Positions 46,738 through 57,800 of a stretch of 64,000 nt of DNA are shown one piece after another. Location of the stretch: contig NZ_JABKKF010000005.1 in the NCBI RefSeq assembly GCF_013166605.1, forward strand, positions 186,001 to 250,000, written 5' to 3'. Every line of letters begins with the position of its first letter. Position 1 is the first letter of the stretch. The notes beneath the pieces were generated by a model. It saw nothing but the letters and a program-made list of their open reading frames with translations, had not been told where the DNA came from and ran no database searches. This DNA is from Xylanibacter muris (GTDB lineage: Bacteria; Bacteroidota; Bacteroidia; Bacteroidales; Bacteroidaceae). Position numbers and translations under genes: made by a program.

Positions 46738-47451
46738 ATGTTGGATAATAGATTTGTTGTAAAGGTATGCGGAATGACGGATGCCGGGAATATCAGTGAC
46801 GTGATGGCGTCGGGTGCGGACTGGATAGGACTTGTGTTTGATGAGGAATCTCCAGGATGTTTGAGAATGCGGCCTGCCGGTTCCGCTATTGTGCCTGATG
46901 GCAATGGTTTCGCAGATGGTGATGACGGGTTGTCGCTTTCATCTGAAGACAATAGGCATGGAATGCTTTTCGGTGTTTTTAAGGATGACATGTCTCAGAA
47001 CATCATAACACGTATTGTAAAATATCATTTGGATGGCATACAGTTGGATGGCAACGAGCCGCCTGTGTTGATTCGGAATCTGCGTCGTTCGGTGGTTCCG
47101 GATATAAGCAATGGCATAAAGGTGATGAAGGCCATCAAGGTGTGTTGTGCGGAGGATTTGCAACTGTGTGAGAGATATTATGACTGTGTTGACTGTTTTT
47201 TATTTGAGATATCCTTTCATTTGGCCTCGGGAGAGTGCGGCCGGGATGTCATGACTGTGCTTTCCGGATATTCCGGGTGTGTTCCTTTCATTATTGGCGG
47301 AGACATAAGTTATGAGGATGCGGCAAGAATAAAGAGTTTTTCTCATCCGCGTTGTATTGGAGTTGATATCGGCCAGCATTTTGAAACCGAACCAGGAATA
47401 AAAGATGCTTTGCTTATTGGAAAATTTATTTCCGGAATAAGGAAACCGTAA
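46738..47451 (+). CDS. trpF: Phosphoribosylanthranilate isomerase
   Basis: From the ATG at 46738 the product is 238 residues. It carries the TrpF hallmark VVKVCGMTDAGNISDV with the catalytic cysteine near residue 9, ADWIGLVFDEESPG, the loop DGIQLDGNE and the C-terminal GVDIGQHFETEPGIKD with the conserved aspartate. A segment of about 30 residues after residue 38 (around RPAGSAIVPDGNGFADGDDG) looks like an insertion. It isomerises phosphoribosylanthranilate in tryptophan synthesis. It stands alone, without other trp genes, beside divergent aroB. Confidence 0.9.
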   Translation: MLDNRFVVKVCGMTDAGNISDVMASGADWIGLVFDEESPGCLRMRPAGSAIVPDGNGFADGDDGLSLSSEDNRHGMLFGVFKDDMSQNIITRIVKYHLDGIQLDGNEPPVLIRNLRRSVVPDISNGIKVMKAIKVCCAEDLQLCERYYDCVDCFLFEISFHLASGECGRDVMTVLSGYSGCVPFIIGGDISYEDAARIKSFSHPRCIGVDIGQHFETEPGIKDALLIGKFISGIRKP

Positions 47452-47595
47452 AATAATATATCAGATGTGGATTATTTTTATGGTTATGGATAATAATATG
47501 TTTTCCTGCTTTAATAATAGCGGCAATAAAATGCTTTTCTGATAAAAAATACCATATATTTGGCAAATATTTTATGCTGTTTAATAAAATATAGC
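47452..47595. other. A+T-rich spacer upstream of the GH28 gene
   Basis: Apart from the promoter at its right end, no gene or hairpin is evident in this A+T-rich stretch. There is no clear terminator after trpF. Confidence 0.4.
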
Positions 47596-47603
47596 TAACT
47601 TTG
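47596..47603 (+). promoter_or_regulatory. Promoter -7 element TAACTTTG for the GH28-GH105 gene
   Basis: TAACTTTG matches the consensus and implies a leader of about 240 nt before the start at 47852. Confidence 0.6.
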
Positions 47604-47747
47604 CAATAACAAATTTGACTACCATCTATAAAACAAAAATAGAAAACTTACATAATCAAGACTATTAGGATAAATTCCGATTATTAAGGAATATTATTTC
47701 ATTTGTTTAAGGGTTAATGAAATTCCCTCATTGTTTAGTAGTAAAAT

Positions 47748-47779
47748 CAGACCGTGTCTGGGAAGATGCGGTCTGTTTT
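47748..47779 (+). terminator. Terminator-like hairpin in the GH28-GH105 leader
   Basis: CAGACCG (47748-47754) pairs with CGGTCTG (47769-47775) and is followed by TTTTG. It lies inside the leader, 73 bp before the start codon, where it could act as an attenuator. Confidence 0.55.
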
Positions 47780-47851
47780 GATAAAAACAGACAATTGGAC
47801 AATAAAGGTGCATGAATTATAAATAATAACTAAATAATAATTAATTCTTTT

Positions 47852-50800
47852 ATGAAACGCTTAAAACTATTGCTCTTATGCTTGTTGTTGCCGGCAGTTC
47901 TTGTCGCTGGTGGATGGGATACACAATACAGGCAGATAGAACAGAGCATCCGACAACCGCAGTTTGCCAGCCGTGATTTCAATATCACGAAGTATGGTGC
48001 GAGTACTAAAGCAAAGGCGTCTGAAAACCAGAAAGCCATTAACAAAGCCATTGCCGCTTGTTCAAAGGCAGGCGGGGGAAGGGTTATTGTACCTTCAGGA
48101 ATATATAATACAGGTGCGATAACGCTGAAAAGCCATGTGAATCTTGTTGTAGAGAAAGGGGCGGTTCTGATGTTCGCGTTCGAGCCGGAATTGTATCCTG
48201 TTGTTCTTACCCGTTGGGAGGGACTTGACTGTTGGAATATCTCACCTTGTGTTTATGCTTATAAAGAGACGGATATTGCCATAACGGGTGAAGGAACGAT
48301 AGACGGCGGGGGTACCAACGACACGTGGTGGAAATGGTGCGGAAGTCCGCGTTATGGCTGGAAAGAGGGCACTATAAGCCAGCGTAACGGCAGCCGCGCA
48401 CGTCTGTTGAAGATGGCTGAGGACGGTGTTGACGTGAATGAGCGCAAGTTCGGCCCAAAAGACGGCTTGCGTCCGCAGTTGATAAACATCAACCAGTGTG
48501 ATGGTATCCTTATTGAGAATGTGACACTGCTGCGCTCTCCGTTTTGGGTTATCCACCCGTTGCTTTCAAAAAATATCACTGTACGTGGCGTGCATATTAA
48601 TAATGACGGTCCGAACGGTGACGGTTGCGACCCTGAGTCATGCGACGGTGTGTTGATAGAGAACTGCTATTTCAACACCGGTGACGATTGTATAGCCATA
48701 AAGAGCGGACGTAATAATGACGGTCGTCTGTGGGGAAAGCCAAGCCAGAATATAATCATACGTAACTGTAAGATGCAGAACGGACACGGTGGTGTGGTTA
48801 TTGGAAGCGAGATTTCCGGCGGATGCCGCAATGTGTTTGCAGAAAACAACAAGATGGACAGTCCCAATCTCGACCGTGTGATACGTATAAAGACAAACAC
48901 ATGCCGTGGTGGCGTTATAGAGAATATTTACGCACGCAATATTGAAGTAGGGCAGTGTGGCGAGTCTGTGCTTAAAATAAATCTGGACTATGAGCGTAAT
49001 GAGATTTGCTGCCGTGGTTTCCTGCCGACCGTACGTAATATTAATCTCGAAAACATTACTTGTCAGAAAAGCAAGTACGGTGTTCAGATTATTGCGCTTG
49101 ATACGTGTACCAATGTATATGATATCAATGTCAGAAACTGTAAGTTCAATGGTGTTGCGGAAGGAAACTTCAGCAAAGGTATGACACGTAATGTGAAATT
49201 CGAGAACCTTTATATCAACGGTGGGCTGGTACTTCAGAAGAAACCGTATAAGAATTATAGTCAGTGGATGACCTATTCCGAGATGAAACGCGTGCCGGAG
49301 TCATACCTGCTTGATTTCTCAAAGAAACCCAAATGGAGCTATGTAATGGGTATTGAGCTTGAGGCAATGCTTGACACTTATCTGAAATATGGCGGTGACG
49401 AGATAAAGAAATATTGTCAGACATATACTGATACGATGATTAATGAGAAAGGAGAGATCCGTGGGTATAAGTTTGATGATTACAATCTTGATAACATCCG
49501 TACCGGTCATTTTGTGTCACGTATGTATGAGAAATTTCCCGAACCGAAGAATCTTAAGGCTATGAAGACCCTGATGAAGCAGATGGAGAAGCAGCCGAGA
49601 ACATTGGAAGGTGTATATTGGCACAAGGCCGTCTATGCGTATCAGGTATGGCTTGACGGTATTTTTATGGGCTTGCCTTACAGGGCTCTTACTGCCAATA
49701 TGCTTTTGAATGACAAGAAAGCTCTCAAGATCTACGATGATGCCGTTGATCAGGTGAAGAAGACATACGAGCGGACACTCGACCCTAAGACCGGTCTGAA
49801 CCGCCATGCGTGGGACGAGACCCGTGAAATGTTCTGGGCAGACAAGGAAACCGGACTATCACAGCATTGCTGGGGACGTGCCCAGGGATGGTATACGATG
49901 GCGCTTATTGAGCTTCTTGACGCTCTGCCTGAAAATTACTCACGGCGTGCAGAAGTTATCGAACTGCTCAGAAAAGACCTGGATGCGGTCATCAAGTGGC
50001 AGGACAAGAAAACGGGAGTATGGTATCAGGTGATGGATACTCCGAAAGGAGACGGCAACTATCTTGAGTCAACATGCTCGGCAATGTTCGCATATTCCCT
50101 TCTTAAGGCATACCGTAAGGGCTATCTTGGAGCGAAATACCGTGATGCCGGTATCAGGGCATACCGTGGTATAATAAACAATTTCATAAAGGTTAATCCC
50201 GATGAGACAATTTCATTGACAAACTGCTGTTCCGTGGCAGGTCTTGGTCCGGGTGTGAGCGATGCAGTAAAGAAGGCCGCCCCGAAAGTAAAGGAGAACA
50301 GGCGGCGTGACGGTTCTTATAAGTATTATCTCAGCGAGCAGGTGCGTGACAATGATGCCAAAGGTGTAGGCCCGTTCATCTGGGCTTCACTTGAAATGGA
50401 GGCGTTAGGTTTCGACACCTACAACTCGACAAAGGCTATCGACCGTATGGCTGTAGTATCGCGTAACAATCCTGTTGTGACAAAAGCAGACCCACTGTCT
50501 TCGTTGTCTGTCGGTGACGGACATTTCGCGGCTACAGTGGATTTTACTGGATTGCAGAGCTTTCCGGTAGAGTATGAGAACGGTGTGCCCCTTACAACAA
50601 TGTCTGAATGGGGATGGCATTCGTTTGAAAACATAAAGAAAGTCACTCCGGAAGAATCTCAGAAGTCATTTGACCTCGGTCATGGCCGTGATGAGGTCTA
50701 TGCCGTTGAATATAAGCAGGCCGGACGCAACAAGGACGCTACTGATTATTTCCGCATCAACCCGCACCGTTTGAACCTCGGTGCTCTCGGTATAGCATTT

Positions 50801-52660
50801 AAGGATGAAAAGGGAAATGCCGTAGAGATGGGGCAAATTTCCGGTATACGTCAGGAATTGAAGTTGTGGGACGGTGTGATAGAGTCAAAATACAATGTGG
50901 ACAATACTCCTGTTGAGGTAACCACCGGAACAACCACAAAGGAAGGATATTCTGGTATCTTTACCCGTGTGAAGTCCCGTCTGTTGGGCAAGGGGCAGGC
51001 TTGTCTCACGCTTAAGTTTCCTTACCCTACGGGCAAGCATGCCGATGCGGCCTCTGACTGGAAGAGTGCAGACAAGCATGAGACAAAGATAATCTATTCA
51101 GACAGTACAAAGGCTGTGGTACAGCATAAGCTTGATGCCGTGGCATATTATGTCCTGTTGAGATGGGACGGTAATGCGAAGATAGAAGAGAGCGCCCCTC
51201 ACTGTTTCACACTGGCATCAACTGATGATGTCCTGAGCCTTGCCGTAAACTATTTCCCTGAAAACTGTTTCCGTAATGGCAATGTTGTAATGCCTTTGGC
51301 CCAGGCCGGCACATGGGAATACGACCAGGAGCTGAAAGCGTGTATGAAGTATTGGCCGAGATTCTGGAATGCCGGTGCCATTGCCGACTTTTCAGAATGT
51401 ACGGATATGCGTGCTAAGGAGCTTGAGAGACGTACGGTACTGTCGCAGTATCTTACATATATAAACTGTGCCAACGACAATCCTCCGCAGGAGACCGGTC
51501 TTACATATAACTCATGGTTCGGACGTCCTCATCTGGAAATGACATGGTGGCACATGGTTGACTTTGCTTTATGGAAACGTCCCGAAATAATGAAAACAGT
51601 CCTTGACTGGTATAATAAGACAGCTTATCCCGAGGCGGAGAAAATAGCACACCGCCAGGGATTCAAGGGTGTACGTTGGATGAAGATGACAGATCCTGAT
51701 GCCGGTGAGGCTCCGTCGAATACCGGTTCTTTCCTTATATGGCAGCAGCCTCATTATATTTATATGGCAGAGGAGATGTATCGCGCCAACCCTTCTGAGG
51801 CGACTCTTAATGCGTATGGAAAGTATGTGGAGGCTACGGCAGAGTTCATGGCAGATTATGCCAAGGCATGCGATAGGCAGAAGAAAGGCAAGATAAAACT
51901 TTTCGGACAGACGGCCATGCAGGAGTCCATGTCGAAAGACTTCTCTTATAATCATCCGTTCGACCAGGCCTATTGGCGTTATGGTCTGACTGTTGCCCAG
52001 AAGTGGCGTGAGAGAATGGGCAAGGAGCGTAATTCCGTTTGGGACGACATCATATCACGCATAGCGCCTCTTGCGGAAAAAGACGGAATATACATGTCGG
52101 GAGAGCCATTGCATCCGTTTGATGCAAAGTCAAAGGCGGTGGATTTTGATCCTTATAAGGCTGTTGAGCAGACAGGCAAGAAGCAGATTTCCGCCGAGGA
52201 TTTCGCCTTTAAGTCAAGGAGTGACCATCCTGCCGTGCTTGGTGCATGCGGCCTGCTTCCGTCAACTTCCGATTATGTGAACGGTCATGAGACCGCACCT
52301 TTATATAATAAGGAAACAATGAAGGCCACTCTCAAATGGGTTATGAAGAATTGGAACTGGGCAACAACCTGGGGATGGGATTATGGAATGATAGCCATGT
52401 GTGCCGCACGTCTTGGTGAGACGTCAACCGCTGTTGAGGCTCTTCTCATAGACAAGGGGAAGAACACTTATCTTGTAAGCGGACATAACTTCCAGGAGCC
52501 GAAGCGTCTTCGCCTGTATCTTCCAGGAAACGGTTCTTTGCTCGATGCTGTGGCAATGATGTGTGCCGGATGGGACGGATGTGCCGAACCAAACAATCCC
52601 GGTTTTCCAAAGGACGGAAGATGGAATGTGCGTTGGGAAGGATTGCAGAGGATGCAGTAG
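47852..52660 (+). CDS. Secreted GH28-GH105 fusion with a third (alpha/alpha)-barrel-like region
   Basis: The protein is 1602 residues with a signal peptide (about 1-20). Residues 35-440 are a GH28 polygalacturonase-type beta-helix with the catalytic blocks DGCDPES (near 254), TGDDCIAIKSG (near 277), GHGGVVIGSE (near 310) and RIKT (near 346). Residues about 487-855 are a GH105 unsaturated galacturonyl hydrolase with HAWDE and WGRAQGWYTMALIELLD. Residues 866-1602 form an unassigned region, beta-rich at first and then helical with Trp-rich motifs (RPHLEMTWWHMVDFALWKR), resembling GH65/GH95-type six-hairpin enzymes. It likely degrades rhamnogalacturonan or pectin. No type IX tail is present. Confidence 0.88.
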   Translation: MKRLKLLLLCLLLPAVLVAGGWDTQYRQIEQSIRQPQFASRDFNITKYGASTKAKASENQKAINKAIAACSKAGGGRVIVPSGIYNTGAITLKSHVNLVVEKGAVLMFAFEPELYPVVLTRWEGLDCWNISPCVYAYKETDIAITGEGTIDGGGTNDTWWKWCGSPRYGWKEGTISQRNGSRARLLKMAEDGVDVNERKFGPKDGLRPQLININQCDGILIENVTLLRSPFWVIHPLLSKNITVRGVHINNDGPNGDGCDPESCDGVLIENCYFNTGDDCIAIKSGRNNDGRLWGKPSQNIIIRNCKMQNGHGGVVIGSEISGGCRNVFAENNKMDSPNLDRVIRIKTNTCRGGVIENIYARNIEVGQCGESVLKINLDYERNEICCRGFLPTVRNINLENITCQKSKYGVQIIALDTCTNVYDINVRNCKFNGVAEGNFSKGMTRNVKFENLYINGGLVLQKKPYKNYSQWMTYSEMKRVPESYLLDFSKKPKWSYVMGIELEAMLDTYLKYGGDEIKKYCQTYTDTMINEKGEIRGYKFDDYNLDNIRTGHFVSRMYEKFPEPKNLKAMKTLMKQMEKQPRTLEGVYWHKAVYAYQVWLDGIFMGLPYRALTANMLLNDKKALKIYDDAVDQVKKTYERTLDPKTGLNRHAWDETREMFWADKETGLSQHCWGRAQGWYTMALIELLDALPENYSRRAEVIELLRKDLDAVIKWQDKKTGVWYQVMDTPKGDGNYLESTCSAMFAYSLLKAYRKGYLGAKYRDAGIRAYRGIINNFIKVNPDETISLTNCCSVAGLGPGVSDAVKKAAPKVKENRRRDGSYKYYLSEQVRDNDAKGVGPFIWASLEMEALGFDTYNSTKAIDRMAVVSRNNPVVTKADPLSSLSVGDGHFAATVDFTGLQSFPVEYENGVPLTTMSEWGWHSFENIKKVTPEESQKSFDLGHGRDEVYAVEYKQAGRNKDATDYFRINPHRLNLGALGIAFKDEKGNAVEMGQISGIRQELKLWDGVIESKYNVDNTPVEVTTGTTTKEGYSGIFTRVKSRLLGKGQACLTLKFPYPTGKHADAASDWKSADKHETKIIYSDSTKAVVQHKLDAVAYYVLLRWDGNAKIEESAPHCFTLASTDDVLSLAVNYFPENCFRNGNVVMPLAQAGTWEYDQELKACMKYWPRFWNAGAIADFSECTDMRAKELERRTVLSQYLTYINCANDNPPQETGLTYNSWFGRPHLEMTWWHMVDFALWKRPEIMKTVLDWYNKTAYPEAEKIAHRQGFKGVRWMKMTDPDAGEAPSNTGSFLIWQQPHYIYMAEEMYRANPSEATLNAYGKYVEATAEFMADYAKACDRQKKGKIKLFGQTAMQESMSKDFSYNHPFDQAYWRYGLTVAQKWRERMGKERNSVWDDIISRIAPLAEKDGIYMSGEPLHPFDAKSKAVDFDPYKAVEQTGKKQISAEDFAFKSRSDHPAVLGACGLLPSTSDYVNGHETAPLYNKETMKATLKWVMKNWNWATTWGWDYGMIAMCAARLGETSTAVEALLIDKGKNTYLVSGHNFQEPKRLRLYLPGNGSLLDAVAMMCAGWDGCAEPNNPGFPKDGRWNVRWEGLQRMQ

Positions 52661-52768
52661 TTAGTGTTTATTATAGAATTAAAAAAGCTGTAAGCCGAAT
52701 GCAGAAGCAAGGTTTGCTTTGATTGGGCCGAGGCGTAGCGTTTATTCAAAACATTATTTAAAATAGAT

Positions 52769-52803
52769 GCACGGGTATCGGTAACATCCGGTATCCGTGC
52801 TTT
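52769..52803 (+). terminator. Hairpin just upstream of the second pectate lyase gene
   Basis: GCACGGGTATCGG (52769-52781) pairs with CCGGTATCCGTGC (52788-52800), 13 bp with two G-U pairs, loop TAACAT, then TTTG. It ends 16 bp before the ATG. It may terminate the upstream gene or control the downstream one. Confidence 0.65.
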
Positions 52804-52815
52804 GATATCAAGACA

Positions 52816-54612
52816 ATGAAAAGATTTTTTTTATCGGCAGCAATGTCTGTAGCAGCCGTTGTTGCAACGGCACAGGCTCCGGCCTTTCCGGGAGCGGAAG
52901 GTCATGGGAGGTTTGTCACCGGAGGCCGTGGGGGCAAGGTCGTCCATGTAACCAACCTTAATGATAACGGCCCGGGGTCTTTCCGTGAGGCGGTGAAGGG
53001 AAGTGCAAAGAAAATTGTAGTGTTTGATGTGGCAGGAGTAATACCTCTTGAGTCAGACCTCAGCATTGGCGCCAATACTACGGTTGAAGGACAGACCGCT
53101 CCTTATCCGGGTATAACGTTGCGTTACCGCACCTTGCGTTGTGCAAACAATATTATCGTACGTTTCATACGTGCGCGTCGCGGGCAGGAAAGAGATGTCA
53201 ATGACGGTGCGGATGCAATATGGGACAGACAGAAAACAGGTATGATATTCGACCACTGTTCTTTCAGCTGGTGTATCGATGAGGTCGCTTCTTTCTATGA
53301 CAACAACAATTTCACAATGCAGTGGTGTACAATAGCAGAGAGTCTCACTAATGCCGGACATAACAAAGGCGCTCATGGTTATGGAGGTATTTGGGGTGGC
53401 AAGTTGGCCAGCTTTCATCACAATATGATTGCCCATGTGACCAACCGCGGTCCGCGCTTCAACGGGGCGCGTTACGGATGGACCGGATATACAGGCAACC
53501 AGCAGTATTCAAAATATAGGTGGGAGAACCCCGTGCAGGCAGAGAATGTGGATTTTCGCAACTGTGTCATGTATAATTGTCAGGGCACATGCTACGGAGG
53601 TCCTGGAGGCGGACAGATAAACATGGTCAACAACTACTATAAGGCAGGGCCAAGCGGAAACGGAAATCAGGAGCGTATAACGATTGTGACGGTGTCATCA
53701 AGCGGAAATTCAGACAAGAACCATCCGGAGTATTATGGAATGACAAGCCGCTATTATATAGCGGGAAACACAACTGAGACAGCTTCCGGGATAAAGAAGG
53801 AAAACCGTGACTGGAGCGGAGTGTCATACGACAAAGGAGTGTTTACCATTAAGGGAGAGACGTATTCAAAGGATGTGAATAACTTTTATGGAAACAATGT
53901 CCCGCATGTGGCCAATTCGCAAGGCGATATGTGTGTAAGGATAAAGATGGACGCACCGTGCCCCACGGGTGATGTTACCACTCATACGGCAGAGGCCGCT
54001 TTCGTCAAAGTCATGGATTATTGCGGTTCGTCACTCCACAGAGACGATGTGGATGCGAGATACATGGATGAGGCAATGAGCGGAACGGCGACGTTTATGG
54101 GGTCGGTTACCGGAAAATGGGGGCTTATCGACGTCGTAGGTGATGTGGGCGGATATACTGAAAAGGATTTTCCCACAGGAAAGCGTGAGTCCGGTTTCGA
54201 TACAGATAATGACGGAATGCCTGACGCCTGGGAGATTGCCAACGGTCTTAATCCCAATGATGCGTCTGATGCCGGTAAGTATACTCTTGATCCCAAGAAG
54301 TATTATACAAACATTGAGGTGTATTGCAACAGTCTTGTGCAGGATATAATGATTGGCGGCAATGACGGTGCCGAGGAGAGCGTGCGGGAGTATTATCCCC
54401 GGTATACCAGGGAGGACGGCACTGTTGTTGAGGCCGTAAACGGAGACTTGTCTGGAATAAGCGATGCGGTTTACGGTGGTTCCGGAACCTTTTCCACGGC
54501 ATATTATAATATGTCAGGGATGAGGATTGACCGACCGGTAAAGGGGATATGCATACGTGTTGACCGGACCTTGTCGGGTAAGGTGCTCAAAAGTAAGATT
54601 GTTATACCGTAA
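52816..54612 (+). CDS. Secreted pectate lyase (PL1-like) with type IX tail
   Basis: The protein is 598 residues with a signal peptide (1-20, ending ATAQA). A PL1-type beta-helix covers about 22-420, opening with FPGAEGHGRFVTGGRGGKVV and including DHCSFSWCIDE and FRNCVMYNCQG. A calcium-binding DNDGMPDAWEIANGLNPND block near 460 follows. The C-terminus (YYNMSGMRIDRPVKGICIR onward) resembles a type IX sorting signal. It is related to the 1002-residue lyase on the opposite strand but lacks its FnIII and FIVAR-like parts. It follows the GH28-GH105 gene by 155 bp, so both probably act on pectin. Confidence 0.88.
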   Translation: MKRFFLSAAMSVAAVVATAQAPAFPGAEGHGRFVTGGRGGKVVHVTNLNDNGPGSFREAVKGSAKKIVVFDVAGVIPLESDLSIGANTTVEGQTAPYPGITLRYRTLRCANNIIVRFIRARRGQERDVNDGADAIWDRQKTGMIFDHCSFSWCIDEVASFYDNNNFTMQWCTIAESLTNAGHNKGAHGYGGIWGGKLASFHHNMIAHVTNRGPRFNGARYGWTGYTGNQQYSKYRWENPVQAENVDFRNCVMYNCQGTCYGGPGGGQINMVNNYYKAGPSGNGNQERITIVTVSSSGNSDKNHPEYYGMTSRYYIAGNTTETASGIKKENRDWSGVSYDKGVFTIKGETYSKDVNNFYGNNVPHVANSQGDMCVRIKMDAPCPTGDVTTHTAEAAFVKVMDYCGSSLHRDDVDARYMDEAMSGTATFMGSVTGKWGLIDVVGDVGGYTEKDFPTGKRESGFDTDNDGMPDAWEIANGLNPNDASDAGKYTLDPKKYYTNIEVYCNSLVQDIMIGGNDGAEESVREYYPRYTREDGTVVEAVNGDLSGISDAVYGGSGTFSTAYYNMSGMRIDRPVKGICIRVDRTLSGKVLKSKIVIP

Positions 54613-54725
54613 TAATATATCTTTGATTGATTGACAAAATCAGCTATGTAGGGCGTTTTAGTATTTTTATATGTCTTTCTATTGGTTTGTCATACTTGGG
54701 TAAGAAAAAAACGGATGAATGATGT

Positions 54726-54796
54726 GAGCCTGTTCCGAAGTGTCTGGAAGTCTGATCAAGACTTTTGCGGCATTTCCGGACAGGCTCTGCTTTTTT
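54726..54796. terminator. Terminator between lyase and GH127-GH30 genes
   Basis: GAGCCTGTTCCG pairs with the right arm CCGGACAGGCTC, which is followed by TGC and six T. A-rich sequence on the left side suits the opposite strand too. Convergent genes flank it. Confidence 0.8.
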
Positions 54797-54812
54797 GGGG
54801 ATGCGCATGTGA

Positions 54813-57800
54813 CTATTGATTGTTGCCGCAGACTAATGTCGTTACGGAACGGGCCGGGAATGCCACATTGCTTATATTGTTCCTTTTTTCAATAAACTTT
54901 AATGACTCGCCGGCTTTATCGGAAGTGCGGTATACTTTCCATTCTGCCTTATTGGGTATATTGAATCCGGCTGTCTCATCTTCGTAGGAATAGTTTATCA
55001 TCACTATAACGGTGCTCCCGTCACGGTTGCGGAATGCCGAACACATAAGGCCGTAAGGCTGTGTGGCTGCATCCGGGTCCGGTTGGAGATCCGGACAGCT
55101 CCGCTTTACTTCTATCCGAAGCGCCCCGGGACGTATAAAGCGGCTATAGTTTCCTAATGTCCATAAAAGCTTTGAGTCGACTATTGTGTCATTGGCAGAG
55201 CCGGGTGCTTTATATTGAAACAGAAGTCCGTCTTTATAATTGCCTCCGACGGCTCTCCACCATTGCCAGCTGCGTGCATCTGCGAAAACGAGGTCATGAT
55301 GAATCATCCTTGCAACGTATAGGGCGGTTTTCATTGTGCGGTCATATCCGCCGCCACCTCCTATCTCTTCGTCATTGCCCATGATGCACACTTCGCTTTG
55401 CCATAATTCCACGTTGTATTTCCGCAGGGTGTCGCGCAGTGCCTTGCGGCATTCTTTCATATATTCCACCGGTGTGTTGGTCCAGTAGCTGTGTCCTGCC
55501 ATGAGCCGTGGAATCGACTTGAGGTTGCCTATATATGTTTCCGCACTGTCCTTTGAGAAGAAAGATTGTATCTCATATCCGCGTTCCGGTCCCGTTTCAT
55601 GTGTAGACATCATGCACCGGTAGTCAGACGATTCTGGAATTATCATTCTGGTGCTGATGCCGCGTGATTGCAATTCTTTGTCAATCACACGTGAAAGCCG
55701 TGCAATCTCATATTTTGTGGCTGGAGTCCCTTCCTGTTTGGGGCCCTGCCAGTTCCAGTGCCCGTCAGGCTCATTTACAGGCGACAGGTAATCAAACTTT
55801 ACTCCGTCATGGGCTTCCAGTCCGGATATGACATCGGCGAGGAATCCGGCAAACTCCTCATATTTGTCTTCGCGCAGATTATACGTCCCGCCGCGTCCGG
55901 TATTAGTGGCAAGTCCGTTTTTTGTATAATGTACAGGCGGAGAATTAAGAAATCCGAGCAGATACGGCACTCCATGATTCTTTGCCAGCTTAAGGAAGCT
56001 GCGCTGTCCTTTTTGCTTGTTCCAGTTATATGTTCCGTTGCTGTCCTGAAAACATTCCGTGCGGGTTCCGTAGTTGATAAGGCTGCCGTCTCCCTGTTCC
56101 GCACTTCCCGCACCGATGTTGAACCGCCAGAGACTGAGTCCGATGCCCATGGGATTTCCCTGTGAGTCTGTTTCGGAACTGAACAGCAGCCTTGCCACAT
56201 GTGACTGTGTGTTTTGAGACATCTCTCCGATGAATCTCATGCTCCATGCATCAGATGCTCCAAAACAGTCAATCTGTTGGTGAGGCCGTGACGGATCTAC
56301 TGTGAATATGTTTTTTTGCCGTGCCGGTGCCTGTTCTTGTGGAAGCCATACGGCCATGTTGCCCGGTCCGCGGTGGCACCATGCGTAATATGGGATTAGA
56401 GTGAGCCTTGCCTTATTGCCCGTCGGACTGCCGGAGCCGTCAAGGCTTGGCGTCCGGACATCTGTCACTAACTTTGTAAGGCCGTTGAGCACGTCGGGAC
56501 AGTATGCGGTATGTATTTGGGGATTCTGATTGACGAGCACGCTCAATACGTCAAAATCATTGTCGGCCCATTCGGCGCAATAGACTATTGGACCGCGTTC
56601 GAATGCGACCCTGCCGCGGTCGGCTTCCACATCGGAATGTGCCCTTACGGTGCGGGGTTCCATATCGAAATGTATTTCCACTTTGTCTCCTTTCTTCCAT
56701 TTGCGGGCAATGGACAAGTAGCCCTTTTCCAATTCTGCCTTAACCGGATTCCCGTTCACACATACCGTGTAGCCAAGATGTTTTCCGTCGGAATATCTGT
56801 AAAGGTCGGATGGAACCGCTTCACCGCGTACCCAGCCGGGTATACGGATTCTCATGTCGAAATGACCGGCTTTGTTCTTGTCGACGGTCATGGTCACATC
56901 ACCATTCCACGGGTAGTCTGTAGTTTGGGTCAGGGCCACGTCCTTTCCTCCTACCTTAATGTCTGACGCATTGGATATAAACAGGTTTATGTATACATTC
57001 CTGTCTTTCACGGCATAGATATATCCGGGTACAGACGGGATAAAGCGGCAGATATTCGAAGGGCAGCAGGCGCATCCGAACCACGGTTGACGTCTGTGCT
57101 GTCCGTGTGATTCGAGAGGGTTGGGATAGAAGAATCCTCCTCCGTCGATGGATACGCCCGATATCAGTCCGTTGTAGAGTGTGCGTTCAAGAACGTCATA
57201 GTATTTTGAGTCTCCGTGAAGCAGAAACAGCCTGTGGTTGACATACACGTTTCCTATTGCGGCGCAGGTCTCGCAATATGCCGACATATTCGGAAGCTCA
57301 TAGTTCTTGCCGAAAGCCTCTCCTTCGTGTTTTGCCCCGATACCTCCGGTTATATAGTACTTTTTGCTTACTATGTTGTTCCAGATGTTGTCAATGGCCC
57401 TTATATATGCGGAATCTCCGGTGAGGGCTGCCACGTCTGCCATTCCCGCATACATGTATGCCGCACGTACGGCATGTCCTACCGCTTCGTCCTGTTTCGT
57501 GACGGGTTTGTGCGCCTGGCTGTATTTGTCGGTGCGTGAGGTATGTCCGCGTTTGTCGAGGAAGAATTTTGCCTGGTCGAGGTATTTCTTGTTGCCGGTC
57601 ACGAGATATAGTCTGGCAAGTGCCATTTCGGCAATCTGATGCCCGGGTACCCTTACGGTCTGTCCGTCCTTGTCGCCGATTTCACGGCATACGCAGTCGG
57701 CGTATCTGACGGCTATGTCAAGAAAGTTCCGCTTTCCGGTTGCCTGATAATGGGCTATGGCACCTTCCACCATGTGTCCGAGATTGTAAAACTCATGACT

